NCBI GenBank assembly: GCA_963969495.1
Contig: OZ018333.1
Coordinates: 85,196,732-85,260,731, forward strand
Length of the DNA: 64,000 nt
DNA from: Ceratothoa steindachneri
Taxonomy: Eukaryota > Arthropoda > Malacostraca > Isopoda > Cymothoidae
Reading direction: 5' to 3'
Notes under the pieces: model-generated
Told to the model about the DNA's origin: nothing
Seen by the model: only the letters and a program-made list of their open reading frames with translations
Databases searched by the model: none
Program-made: the position numbers and the translations under genes
Shown: piece by piece, positions 20,073 to 29,784 of the stretch
Position numbering within the stretch: the stretch's first letter is position 1
Layout of the letters: each line of letters begins with the position of its first letter

Positions 20073-21357
20073 CAAGAAGCGGTCAATAAGTTTTGCGAAT
20101 CGGTAGGGCAAAATAGAGGAAGGAGAATAGCTGTTTGTGGGGGTGTTAGGACAAGTTATGACAAGTCAAAACCTGCAGCCGAACGCTCCTGCCTCGTCTA
20201 TTTAAGAAGCAGTAGCTCATCGCAGATCGTCAGTCACAAATTTTTCAACAATGGAGAAAGTTGAGCACCGCGCAGTGATCAAATTTTTGACCAAGAAAGG
20301 CAAGAATGCAAAAGAGATCCATGAACGCATGGTTGCAGTGTACACCGACCCTTCCTATGCAACCATTGCTTGCTGGAATAGGGACTTCCACCGTGGTTGT
20401 GAGTCCCTTGAAGATGATCCCCGTCCAGGACGCCCGTCAGACGTGACCAACGAGGACAATGTGGACGGGGGGAGAGGAGGATCCTCCAAAATCGACGGGT
20501 GAAGGTCGAAATAATCGAGCGACAACTTGGAATGTAACATGGAAGTGTTATCAACATCATCCAAGACAATTTGGCCATGACCAAGGTCTCTGCCCGTTGG
20601 GTCCCTAGAAACCTCACGTACCATGATCGACTTCAACCTCGTCAAAGTTCGGAGGAGCTGCTGTGTCTGTACAACCAAGGCCCGGCGGGATTCGAGTCAC
20701 GCATAGTGACAGGTGATTGAACGTGGGTCCATCACTGGGATCCCGAGACCAAGCTCGAAAGCATGGCCTAGAAGCACAGGGGCTCTCCGACCCGCATCAA
20801 GATCCGGACTCCACCCTCAGCCGAGAAATCATGGCCACCATCTTCTGGGATTCTGAGGGAGTGTTGATGGTGGACTATGCGCCTAGTGGAAGGACCATCA
20901 CAGGCCAATATAACGCCGAGGAACTGGCTGGGTTGAAGAAGTGCATCCGTTAGAAGCGGCGCAGCAATTTGACACGCGGTGTCCTGCTTTTCTACGACAA
21001 TGCCCCTGTCCACAAGGCCAGAGTTGCACAAGCTGCCCTGCGCGAGTGAAGGTTCGAGGAGCTCAAACATCGCCCCCACAGTCCGGATCTGGACCCTAGC
21101 GACTACTTTTTATTCTGCCAGCTCAAGGCTGCACTGCGTGGACGCCGGTTTGGGGACGATGAAGATGTCCAGCTCGCCGTCCAGGAGGGGATTGAACAGC
21201 AGTCGGGAGATTTCTGGTTGTCGGGAATTCGAAGCCTCAGGGACAAGTGGTGCAAGTGCATTGAAGTCGAGGGCAGTTATATTAAAAAATAATAAAACAC
21301 TTTTCCTTATATCTCTTTTCCTAATATCCGAATTGCAAAACTTATTGACCGCCTGGG
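20073..21357 (+). mobile_element. Full-length mariner transposon (1,285 bp)
   Basis: TA at 20,071-20,072 and 21,358-21,359. The inverted ends share GCGGTCAATAAGTTTTGC (left near 20,079) and its complement near 21,336-21,353. The length is the usual 1.3 kb of mariner. It lies within the RT of LINE copy D; removing it and one TA restores the LINE sequence seen in other copies. Confidence 0.9.
20251..21292 (+). pseudogene. Mariner transposase pseudogene, full length
   Basis: Cut-and-paste transposase of about 345 codons in the family. N-terminal HTH: MEKVEHRAVIKFLTKKGKNA. The catalytic triad is still readable across frames: VTGD (near 20,712, followed by TGA where the family has Glu), YDNAPVH (near 20,996) and PDLDPSDYFLF (near 21,090). 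The C-terminus is DKWCKCIEVEGSYIKK, then TAA at 21,290-21,292. Frameshifts after about 20,460 and several stops inactivate it. Codon-level decay is greater than in the CR1-like LINE. Confidence 0.85.
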
Positions 21358-22604
21358 TATCGATCCTTTGTTCCCTCAAAGCTCGAATACGTATGCGAGT
21401 TTTATGCATCTGCAGCCGAGCGTATATTGCGGCCTTCGCTGGGCGACCGGTGCCTTCCACACTGTCCCCATAGAGACCCTACTTATCGATGCTGGGGAGA
21501 TGCCACTCGCTTTGCGTCGTACACAAGCGCCTGCCTCATTCACCAACAGCTCTTACTGCATTCGCAGCTGATCTCGACGGTGGCTATGCTGCAAATAGAC
21601 GCGTCATACCCTAAACCATTCGGGTTTAGGGCCTGGTTCTGCACGGACGCCACCCTGGAGGATACCACCTTTGACCATTTGACGCCACTCCTCTGCTCCC
21701 AAAGCGTGTACAGCGCCGGGAGTATTGAGTTTGGCCTTTTTGGAGCACACTTCGGGTCATGCTGGAACCGTGCCAGTGTATATGGATGACTCCAGGGCTC
21801 CAAGAGGGTGTCGGTTTCTACGACGTATTCCCTCTGTTTGAACTCATGGGGGCTCTGCCAGGCGGTAGACATGGCCGAGTTGGTTGCAATACACCACTCG
21901 GTACGGGAAATCACGCGACGTGCCCGGTTATGATACCGAATTGCCCTGATTGCTCTCGGGGCATTGGAATCTTCCCCTCCCCTAGTTAGCGATATTTGTG
22001 ACGTTACGGTTTTGGCGAGCCGTTCGGAGGTAGAGATTATCTTCTGCTGAGTTCCTGGACATGTAGGAATTGGGGGAATGTGCACGCCAATGAAGGCGCC
22101 AGAGTGTCCGCAAGGACTGGGCTGCCATAACAGCATTTCTCTCTTCTTCACACAGATTATAAATGGCAAAAATACGGGCAGCTCTCGGGGCTGCTTGGCA
22201 AAGAAGATGGGAGAGAGTCGAGGGGAACTTAAAGTTGTCTGCCGTTGCGCCACGACTATTCCTGTGGACATACACCACAATGCCGCGACAGCTTCAGGTT
22301 TCTTTCTGTCGCCTGTCGTCTCCGAATTGGACACACTCGCGGGACGCACCGCCAGTTTAAGGAGCGCTTTCCTGCGCCCTACCATGAAGACTGCGTTGTC
22401 CCCCAGACTGTTCTCCAAATTCTTTTTAAATGTCCCAGTCTGGAATATCTTCGTGCACGTTACCTGTTCCGGTACCTGGACGAGCAGGGTCGCTACCGCT
22501 TGTCCCTTGTACTTGAGACGAGTTCGTGACACTGGACTTGTGGACTTTACGTTTTTTGGAGTAGGCTGGCCTCCCCCAACTCGACAGTTACAAGTTTGAA
22601 CTCA

Positions 22605-22678
22605 TCAAGTTTTGGGGTAGGTAACACTCAGGAGTTACTACTACACTACCCTAAAGTCTCAGTTTGATGAGTCCATTC
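22605..22678. repeat. Imperfect inverted repeat (hairpin)
   Basis: Nested complementary segments: ACTCATCAA near the left edge with TTTGATGAGT at the right edge, TTTTGGGGTAG with CTACCCTAAA, and an inner GTAAC...GTTAC. It lies between the end of LINE copy D and the LRR pseudogene. Function unknown. Confidence 0.55.
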
Positions 22679-22689
22679 GAGGGTGACGA

Positions 22690-23200
22690 CGTCAAGTTTA
22701 TATCAAGATTCACCGCGTTGGCCAAGCTGAGTCTCACCTGTTACCACTTACTGATAACTCCTTGTAATTGATCCAAAAGATGTCATTCTTGAAATGTCTC
22801 ATCTTTGAGTGTAATCGCGGGTTTTCCATCAGATGCTCTCGTGATTCTTCGAAGACGCTTCCTTCCTTAAATTGAAGAGACTGGGTCTCCTGGACTTCAG
22901 GAATTTAAGGGACCTGGTCCTCAATGCCATATCACACAAGCACCCAAATCTGGAGGCTTTGGAGCTGTCATGTCACATCAGTTCTTCAGTCTAGGGATTT
23001 GGTCGCTTCTCGCGACGTTGTGGTCGTATACGAGTACTTAAGCTTTATCTTCCAGATTTATATTAATCTCCTCTTATTAGCGACATTTCAAATTACCTTC
23101 CGGAACTGATCTATGTTGAGTTGGACAATTATTTTTCAATTCACGCCAATTTGGCGAAGAAATTAATAAAGTTCGACCCGAATCTCAAATGCCATTAATA
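22690..23200 (+). pseudogene. Leucine-rich-repeat (possibly F-box/LRR) pseudogene, copy 1
   Basis: Readable LRR-like segments: DDVKFISRFTALAKLSLTCY (22,698-22,757), then after a frameshift KRLGLLDFRNLRDLVLNAI, HPNLEALELSCHISSSV, RIRVLKLYLPDLY, NYLPELIYVELDNYFSI and KKLIKFDPNLKCH. In-frame stops lie at about 22,990, 23,063 and 23,194. The last 170 bp and the downstream QVLVDG segment match the - strand copy at 8,640-9,030. A homologue of LRR scaffold proteins is likely; no F-box is seen in the remaining part. Confidence 0.65.
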
Positions 23201-23639
23201 TATTAAACTTAAATGCACATATGGTAAAAGGCACGACATATATGAAAGACACCTCCCAATTTGAGCCAAGTACTGGTTGATGGTAGTTATTGGCTGAACT
23301 TGAGATAAGGTCCGTTGAGATGATCTAGAATTCCTCGGGGTATTTTCCCTAGACGTGTAGTACTTTAGAAGTTTAGCAGAGTTAGCCAAAAATTTAGGGA
23401 CAAGTAGTGGAAGGAGTATTGTGGCAACTTCAGACAGATGGTGTCAATAACGAGGGAGACGACACCACGGGTGATGTCCATGCCCGTGGTAGAGGCCTTA
23501 TTGTCCACCTACACCTCCAGCTTGTGTCAATTTTCGGAGGAGGGAGTAGGAGCGCTCCTCCTGGAGATGATGGCGATTATTATGATTACAAAGCTTGGTC
23601 CAGAAATAAGGAAGTTGGAGGATAGTTAATTAGGCCGCT
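23201..23639. other. Unassigned DNA downstream of the LRR pseudogene
   Basis: A VLVDG-like segment near 23,270 still matches the other LRR copy, so the first ~100 bp belong to that locus. The rest shows no recognisable coding sequence; open frames on both strands are short and unlike known proteins. Confidence 0.35.
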
Positions 23640-24150
23640 CAGCTGTTGCCAGAATTTTGGGTGGAGCGTTGCAAGAAGAGATGGTTCTGCATACCTTATC
23701 GTGCATGGGTGGAGTTAGGCCGGTTAAGATTTAGGCGAACCCCGAGGTAATCGATACTGGAGGTTGGTGAAAAGATTGATTTAACGCTGTTTAGTTATAG
23801 GGAGATGCCGAAGAATCATTTTAATGTGCCAAGCAGGCCAATCAAATCGCTCACCAGTGGAGCCTCATCTAGGTAAGTAAAAGCCTGTATATTGTTAGAG
23901 CTGGCCCAGTGGTTAGCAATGATTTAAAAGCCGGTCTGCATTAAGAAGGGGCTCAACAAAAGACCATGAACAATCTTTTGAATTGCCAGCACCTGTCCTC
24001 GATCTTCACCTTAAACTGATGCCTTTCCTTCGGATGCAAGGGCAAATGGTAGAAAGCATTCTTCAAGTCTATCTTCATAGCCATGTCCCCCGGACTCTTA
24101 GTCTGAAGGGCCTTGGCAATGTTCGATAGCTTGAAGCAAGCCGAGGAATA
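23640..24150 (-). mobile_element. Reverse-transcriptase fragment of an LTR- or DIRS-like retroelement
   Basis: On the - strand: KSPGDMAMKIDLKNAFYHLP followed by LHPKERHQFKVKIEDRCWQF (24,120 to 23,980), then, after frame changes, a degraded TYLDE (YLDD-like box near 23,870) and IDYLGVRLNLNRPN (near 23,740). The order fits an RT palm of the LTR/DIRS type and not the LINE families here. No LTR, gag or integrase is seen nearby. The group is uncertain. Confidence 0.55.
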
Positions 24151-24734
24151 AGAGGGACATCAGATAGACTACACGCATGGATTAATATGGCTTGTGGAAC
24201 CCGAAAAGAGTGTGTGTACGGGTGAATCCACTCTTTTCTTCACTTTCCGAATACTCAATTTTGGAGGTGGCCACGTGGCTCTATTCCATTCTGCACCGAA
24301 ATAAACACTGTCCACATGGGCAATCTAATTGTCGGATAGGTCTTAAACACAGGATATATGGAATCGTAATAAATATAAGGATGACATCTTTTAATAGCAG
24401 TTGGATGGAGTGCAAGGTACGACAAATAAACAATAACATACTAATAACAATCAAGAAACTAATTTTGAAAGGATTATGGAAAGATTTTCATCATATGCAT
24501 TTTATTTTCTGCAATTATTATATTATGGCAAGTCACTTTAGTAATAAAGTGACTTTCTGCAAAATAAATCTACAATGAGCACAACGCAAAACAAAAGAAA
24601 AGTTAATGAAGTAGGTCCTGGACAATCTGGACCCCAACTGAGAGCGAGTTCGCGTTGCGTGCCTAACTTCACCTAAGTTGTATGTGTCCAGTAGTGTTTA
24701 ACTATCTCTCCAATTTAGGGGTCCCATATTTCAG
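24151..24734. other. Unassigned spacer
   Basis: A 128-codon + strand open frame (24,192-24,578) has AT-driven composition and no recognisable motif. The remainder leads into a candidate splice acceptor at 24,734. Nothing else is seen. Confidence 0.35.
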
Positions 24735-24858
24735 TATTCAAAATATGGTGACCATCCCTGTGGGTGCACTACCGGCACCTTCCGACGTTGCGTACGGAGT
24801 ATTAGGAAACCCTTCAAACATCTCGGTCTCTTGGGTCACCTTCACGAGTGCCAAAGTG
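24735..24858 (+). CDS. Candidate isolated exon, possibly purple acid phosphatase N-terminal (Ig/FN3-like) domain
   Basis: 124 nt between an acceptor (CCCATATTTCAG, ending 24,734) and a strong donor (GTG|GTAAGA, 24,859). It is open in one frame and encodes VTIPVGALPAPSDVAYGVLG followed by NPSNISVSWVTFTSAKV. The SVSWVTF and AYG features resemble the N-terminal beta-sandwich of metallophosphoesterases of the purple acid phosphatase type, or more generally an FN3-like strand. No neighbouring exon is seen. It could be a real exon, an exon of a broken gene or chance. Home gene uncertain. Confidence 0.35.
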
Positions 24859-25029
24859 GTAAGAAAGGTATAGGTGGTATCTACCGTTCATATGGCATGT
24901 ACCGTTATATTAGCAACCATGCCACGACGTGACGGAATTCTCCGGAGTCGAACTCAACTGATCGAATAAATGCACGCAGAAATTACAGTAGTACCGTCCA
25001 GGGTGGCGTCCTGGGCAGAAACAGGGGTG

Positions 25030-25510
25030 ACACCGACCTAAGAGCTATAGCGAACTCTCAAAATTTTTCTAGCTCTAAACTCAAAGACCTTAGGGGAAGA
25101 TTGGCGTCTCTCAGCAGCATAGAGAGCATCGAGATCGGTTGACAATGCCGTGAGAGCGTTGGCGACTGAGGGAGACGCCGGGTAATACACGCTGAGCTGC
25201 GGATGCATAAAACTTGCATCTGTAGTCAAGTAAGGCAGTAGTCCTATCAGCCCCCGCAGGTGATGAACATCACGAGAACACAGAAGGGCCATAGCACGGG
25301 TACAAGAAACCCTAAGGCTGAGAATATGAGCCTGCCATTTCAGGCGTCGGGCAAAGATGACAACAATGAAACGGTGCAGAAGACAACTTAGCTTTTGTTC
25401 TGGAGAGCAGAGGCCCCCTAACATTTACTCATTTCTACATCAACTTGCACACGCAGGAGGTAAGAGACATTGGGCAGAAACCGGCCGGAGTAGAGTGATA
25501 TTTCCACGTC
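25030..25510 (-). mobile_element. I/Jockey-type LINE fragment (RT), 5'-truncated and deleted
   Basis: On the - strand it begins with the RT segment FRKTWKYHSTPAGFCPMSLT (25,500-25,440). It then jumps to the RT C-terminal part (SLRVSCTRAM, HPQLSVYY, ALSTDLDALYAAERRQS), ending near 25,030. About 700 bp of the RT palm is missing at the joint near 25,435. Confidence 0.75.
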
Positions 25511-27400
25511 TTGCGAAAAGTGAGAAAGAAAAGGGGCAACCGCCGAAAGATAAAACAGGAACAAAGACAAGAAACAAGATAAAATATAACAAATAAAACA
25601 AGATAGTCAAAAGAGAAACAAGGAAGCGCGCTCCGGCGTCGGTGAAAGGCCCGCCTCCCCCGACGGAGCAACATGGGACTTACAACGATGAGTCTCAACT
25701 AAAGGGAAGGAGGCCAGCCTCCTGCAAAAAGCAAAATAGCTGCCAGGTCTGTGTGCACGAACCCATCACAAGTACAAGGAACAAGTGATAACGACACGGT
25801 CGTCCTTCCCGTTAATGAGACATGTAGGGTGCGCGAAGATAAGCCAGTCTAGGACATTCAACAGGAATAGGCAAACAGTCTGAGGGACAACGCAGTCGTC
25901 GCAATAAGGTACAGGCGAGCGCACCATCAAATGGCGATGCATCCAATTCAGGGACGACAGAAAGCAACCTCAAGCCGTCCCAAAATATAGGCTTAAAGTC
26001 CAAGGGAAGTTGCGCGCAACTTCCCCTCAGCCTTCTCCGCTCTTATTTACCTACGAGCCCATGAGGCTGCCCTGATTCTTGCTATTTATGGTGAGGAAGA
26101 GGGAAACGCTGGTCCGATTGCCCAGTTCTCGCGGACACTCTGGCATCCTCTTTCTCACATTTCAAGGAACTCAGTAGAAGATAATCTCGAAATTGGCCTG
26201 GTTCGCTAAAACGGTGGCGTCACGGATATCGCGAACCATAGGATGCTGAGATTTCAACGCCACGAGATCACTTAAGACGATTTTGAGTCGCTATAGATCA
26301 CAATACGGTTTCTGAAGCAGGCATGATGCATTATCTCCTGTAGCGAACGGTGCATTACAACCAGCTCGCCCTGTAGAAAGACGGAGGGCCTGGCAGAGCC
26401 CTGGTGATTTCAAACACAGGGGATACACAAGGTGTAGACCGACCTTCTCTTGCGACTTGTATCCATCTGTATGCAACGACACGGTTATAATCTGAGGTGA
26501 AGTGTGCTCGAAAAAAGGCCAAACGTAATACTCCCGGTGCTGTTGAAGCTTTGAGCGAAGAGGCGTGGCGACAAATAGTCAAAGGTGGTATACTTCATGG
26601 TAGCGTCCTGGGTAGACCCAGGATAAGCCACGGCCCCGATAGCTACACAGAGCTCTCGAATGAGTTTCCTAGGCCTAAACCAAAATGGCTTAGAGTATGG
26701 CAGGCGTTTCTCATCGGTATAGGCAGCGTTGAGATCTGTTAATGAAGTGAGAGCCGTTGGCGCCTGCGAGAGTTGTCAAGTTTGCGCGTACAGGCCCCTA
26801 ATGCACCGAGGACGCCACAGAGCCCATGGCATTTTCCAGCATCGAAAAGTAGGCTGTCAATGAAGGATGTGCAAAGGCAAAGGTCGCCGGGCGAAGAGCG
26901 GTGTGGTGATTAAGTCCACCTTCCGAAATATACGTTCGGCTGCGAATATATAAATCTCGCATTCGTAGTAAAGCTTTGAAATAACAAATGTTCGATAGAA
27001 ACGTAAGGCAGGAGCCCTATCAAAAACCCCAGGTGCTGAACGGCAGAGAGCGAAGACTATCCATGGCGTGAGGAAAGAGACCCTAGGCTGCGAAGATGAG
27101 TCTCCCAAAAGGGCATCAGTCAAATACGAGAGCAAGGAAACGGTAAGAATCCACCACTTTCAGGCGAACAACATTTAAAAACAAGTTGCCGTTGATACTC
27201 AGGGCAGACTGTGACACCAGCGATTAACATGGCCTCCCCAGGGAATGCGACCAACACCAAGAAGTCAAATAAAATATGAGTTGGGCAGCATCCTTCTGCT
27301 TGCGGGCCGCCTCACGCTCGGCTGACCAATACAGAAGAGCTCGATGAATTCACCCACGGTGCAATAGTTCAGGCGACGCTTGTAGCGAATTAAAATTTTG
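25511..27400 (-). mobile_element. I/Jockey-type LINE copy with internal deletions
   Basis: On the - strand: a piece of the endonuclease-RT linker (27,300-27,400), RT C-terminal part (27,135-26,860), RNase H region (26,580-26,200, with DGYKSQE near 26,460 and AELVAI-like sequence), C-terminal Cys/His region (26,000-25,810) and 3' UTR with A-rich tail (25,750-25,511). It directly abuts the truncated fragment at 25,030-25,510. Heavily mutated. Confidence 0.75.
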
Positions 27401-27437
27401 CTTCTCTTTAAGGTTTATTTATCACCAGTGTGGGTTC

Positions 27438-28737
27438 TTAAATGTGCCACAAGTTTGTCCTTTCTCTGACCCTGATAAGAAGAAAGCTGCATTTGAAAGG
27501 CTTTTCACCTGTGTGAGTATATGAATGTTTTAATGTTTTTTTTAAGGAGAACTTTCGTTGTAGCCTGATAAGGGCAAAGCCAGCATTTGAAAGACTACTC
27601 ACCTGTGTGAGTATATGAATGGTTTTGAAGATGAACTTTCGTTGCAGCCTGATAAGGGCAAAGGCTGCATTTGAAAGGCTTCTCTCCCGTATGAGTCTTT
27701 GCATGTATTCTAACAGCTCCTTTACTTGCAGCCTGATAAGGGCAAAGCTGCATTTGAAAGGCTTCTCACCTGTGTGAATATATGAATGTTTTTTAAGAGA
27801 ATCTTTAGTTGCCGCGTTATAAGGGCAAATGCTGCATTTGAAAGGCTTCTCTCCCGTATGAGTCCTTGCATGTATTTTAACATCTTCTTTATTTGCAGCT
27901 TTATAAGGGCAAAGGCTGCAGTTGAAAGGCTTCTCACCTGTGTGAGTATATGAATGGTTTTTAAGATTAACTTTCGTTGCACCCTGATAAGGGCAAAGGC
28001 TGCATTGGAAAGGCTTCTCACCTGTGTGAGTATATGAATGTTTTTTAAGATGAGCTTTCGTTGCGGCTTGATAAGGGCAAAGAATGCATTTGAAAGGCTT
28101 CTCACCTGTGTGAGTATATGAATGGCTTTTAAGATTATCTTTCTTTGTAGTCTGATACCGACAAAGGCTGCATTTGTAAGGCTTCTCACCTGTGTGAGTA
28201 TATAAATGGCTTTTAAGATATCTTTTCTTTGCAGCCTGATAAGGGCAAATGCTGCATTTAAAAGGCTTCTCTCCCGTATCAGTCCTTGCATGTATTCTAA
28301 CATGATAATTCTTTGCAGCCTGATGAAGGGCAAAGACTGCATTTGAAAGGCTTCTCACCTGTGTGAGTATTTAAATGGCTTTTAAGATCTCCTTTCTTTG
28401 CAGCCTGATAAGGGCAAAGGCTGCATTTGAAAGGCTTCTCACCTGTGTGAGTATTTAAATGGCTTTTAAAATCTCCTTTCTTTGCAGCCTGATAAGGGCA
28501 AAGGCTACATTTAAAAGGCTTCTCTCTAGTGTGAGTCCTTGAATGTCTTTTAATATTTGTTTTTGTTACAGCTTGACAAGGAGAAAGGTTGCATTTGAAC
28601 GGCTTCTCACCAGTATGATTATATGAATGTTTCTTAGTAACTTTTATGGCAGCCTGATTAGGGCAAAGGGCTCGAGGTGATATCATACCACTAGATTGTG
28701 GAATAACCTTAAGGTTGCTGGATAAACCCAAAATCAT
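27438..28737 (-). pseudogene. Second C2H2 zinc-finger gene, frameshifted
   Basis: Paralogue of the gene at 5,639-7,231, on the opposite strand. The acceptor TTGTTTCCTTTTCAG (28,738-28,752) is followed directly by ATG (28,737). The N-terminus MILGLSSNLKVIPQSSGMIS aligns with MKLRSSSNIKVSPQVSGILS of the other gene. About 14 finger units follow; the first two are degenerate. An extra G near 28,323 and a missing G near 27,739 shift the frame inside otherwise intact finger units; between them seven units read in one frame. A TGA and a larger deletion lie near 27,540-27,600. It is either a recent pseudogene or carries base-calling errors in the assembly. Confidence 0.75.
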
Positions 28738-29220
28738 CTGAAAAGGAAACAATTATTTTAAAATCTCTTGTTCACGATCTTTCTGGGGGTACAAGAGCAT
28801 TCCTGCATTAGGAAGAAAGGGTATGGAGCCCAACCATTCCAAATTGATTCTATGAGACTCCCACCTTATTATGACCTCAACATAAAGAGGCATTCCGCAT
28901 CAGACACCCACAAATTTCTTAGACAAAGGGATAAGAAGAGCCGAAAGAACAAAGGGATTCAAAAAGTTCTAGAATCAGTAAGAATAATATAATTATGAAA
29001 AGTCAAAATAAGGCAGAAATTTAAAAGAATGTGATAATTCAACAGTTAAATAAGGATATCCTGGGCAAAGTTGGATGCAGTGATGACGGATACACCGCTG
29101 CTGCGCTTAAATTGCGACTCGACTTTTATCCTTCTGTATGGATTGAGCAAGAGATCTTTTTTTTTTTAATTCAAGAGCGCTATCTCTGTTGGTGGTCACC
29201 ACCGAGGGCATGATCACTGA
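28738..29220 (-). other. Probable 5' intron of the second zinc-finger locus
   Basis: The reverse complement matches 5,190-5,530 upstream of the first zinc-finger gene, including GGGTGTCTGATGCGGAATGC (28,892-28,911) and CAGCAGCGGTGTATC (29,087-29,101). Shared intronic sequence shows that the two loci arose by DNA duplication and not by retrocopying. Confidence 0.65.
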
Positions 29221-29303
29221 GACATGTTTTAGAAAGAAAGAGCTGAGTAGAACAGGGTCAATGGATCCTTTTTGAAAAAGCTATATATATAAAAAAATAA
29301 ATA

Positions 29304-29306
<3 letters not shown>

Positions 29307-29375
<69 letters not shown>
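29307..29375. repeat. (TA)n microsatellite
   Basis: About 34 uninterrupted TA dinucleotides, preceded by an AAATAA-rich lead. The length may be unstable or mis-assembled. Confidence 0.95.
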
Positions 29376-29379
<4 letters not shown>

Positions 29380-29421
29380 GAGGAGAGGCCCAATAGGGTG
29401 GACATATTGATAGAAGAGACG

Positions 29422-29424
<3 letters not shown>

Positions 29425-29463
<39 letters not shown>
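29425..29463. repeat. (GA)n microsatellite
   Basis: About 19 uninterrupted AG dinucleotides, 50 bp from the TA tract. The open frame of Leu-Ser and Tyr-Ile repeats across these tracts is an artefact. Confidence 0.95.
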
Positions 29464-29466
<3 letters not shown>

Positions 29467-29519
29467 CCTATTCTGTGTCCTACAGGTTTGGTCAGAGAGC
29501 GCTAGTGAGGTTATTGCGA

Positions 29520-29705
29520 ATATGAGTGAGTCGAATGGACAAAATGGTGGCAGTAGTAGCAGCTGTCCGGTAGTGACACGAATGCCTTCACGCAGTAGCG
29601 ATACCAACTAACACGGACCTACTCAAGAAGCTTGTCACGGTGGAATGTGACGAAGAGTGTAGGAGTGGGTCTCGAGGCCCCTACCTGTTTTCTCATCACA
29701 CGTGC
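29520..29705 (-). mobile_element. LINE ORF1 fragment, host of a younger LINE insertion
   Basis: Matches the ORF1 zinc-knuckle flank seen at 62,640-62,810 (CACGAATGCCTTCACGCAGTAGCG and CTGTTTTCTCATCACACG on the + strand). At 29,706 it is broken by the T-run that is the 3' tail of the next LINE copy. Confidence 0.7.
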
Positions 29706-29784
29706 GGGGTTTTTTCTTGTGGTAGCCCATCTGCCGACTGCCCACTTGGGCATAAGTTACCGTACACAACAGCTTACTACTAGG

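Larger units (their letters stand above)
18240..22530 (+). pseudogene. LINE ORF2 remnant of copy D
   Basis: Segments seen: AYIPPSADFDSGYF (endonuclease, near 18,350), VLQENGTAISDFTSVAESFA (linker, near 18,910), the RT thumb region HRLRFSLAKTKVVQF (near 19,860), and after the mariner the RT C-terminal part and RNase H. Intact YVDD shows moderate age, but many frameshifts and the 1.3-kb mariner make it non-functional. Confidence 0.8.
18215..22600 (+). mobile_element. I/Jockey-type LINE copy D, split by a mariner
   Basis: Reading rightward: endonuclease piece (18,240-18,620), linker (18,640-19,130), RT (19,370-20,072 and resuming at 21,358), RNase H (about 21,700-22,080) and the C-terminal Cys/His region (22,150-22,530). 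The LYVDDLSISFG catalytic box is intact at about 19,755-19,790. The copy is interrupted exactly at a TA in the ACTTTTTTATCGATCC segment by the mariner at 20,073-21,357. Frameshifts and stops are common. Confidence 0.85.

Noticed and set aside
24192..24578. 128-codon + strand frame as a novel gene
   Set aside because: Composition is AT-driven, no motif or splice support, and no homologous copy in the window.
29258..29467. Open frame of Leu-Ser and Tyr-Ile repeats
   Set aside because: Translation of the TA and GA microsatellites; no coding value.
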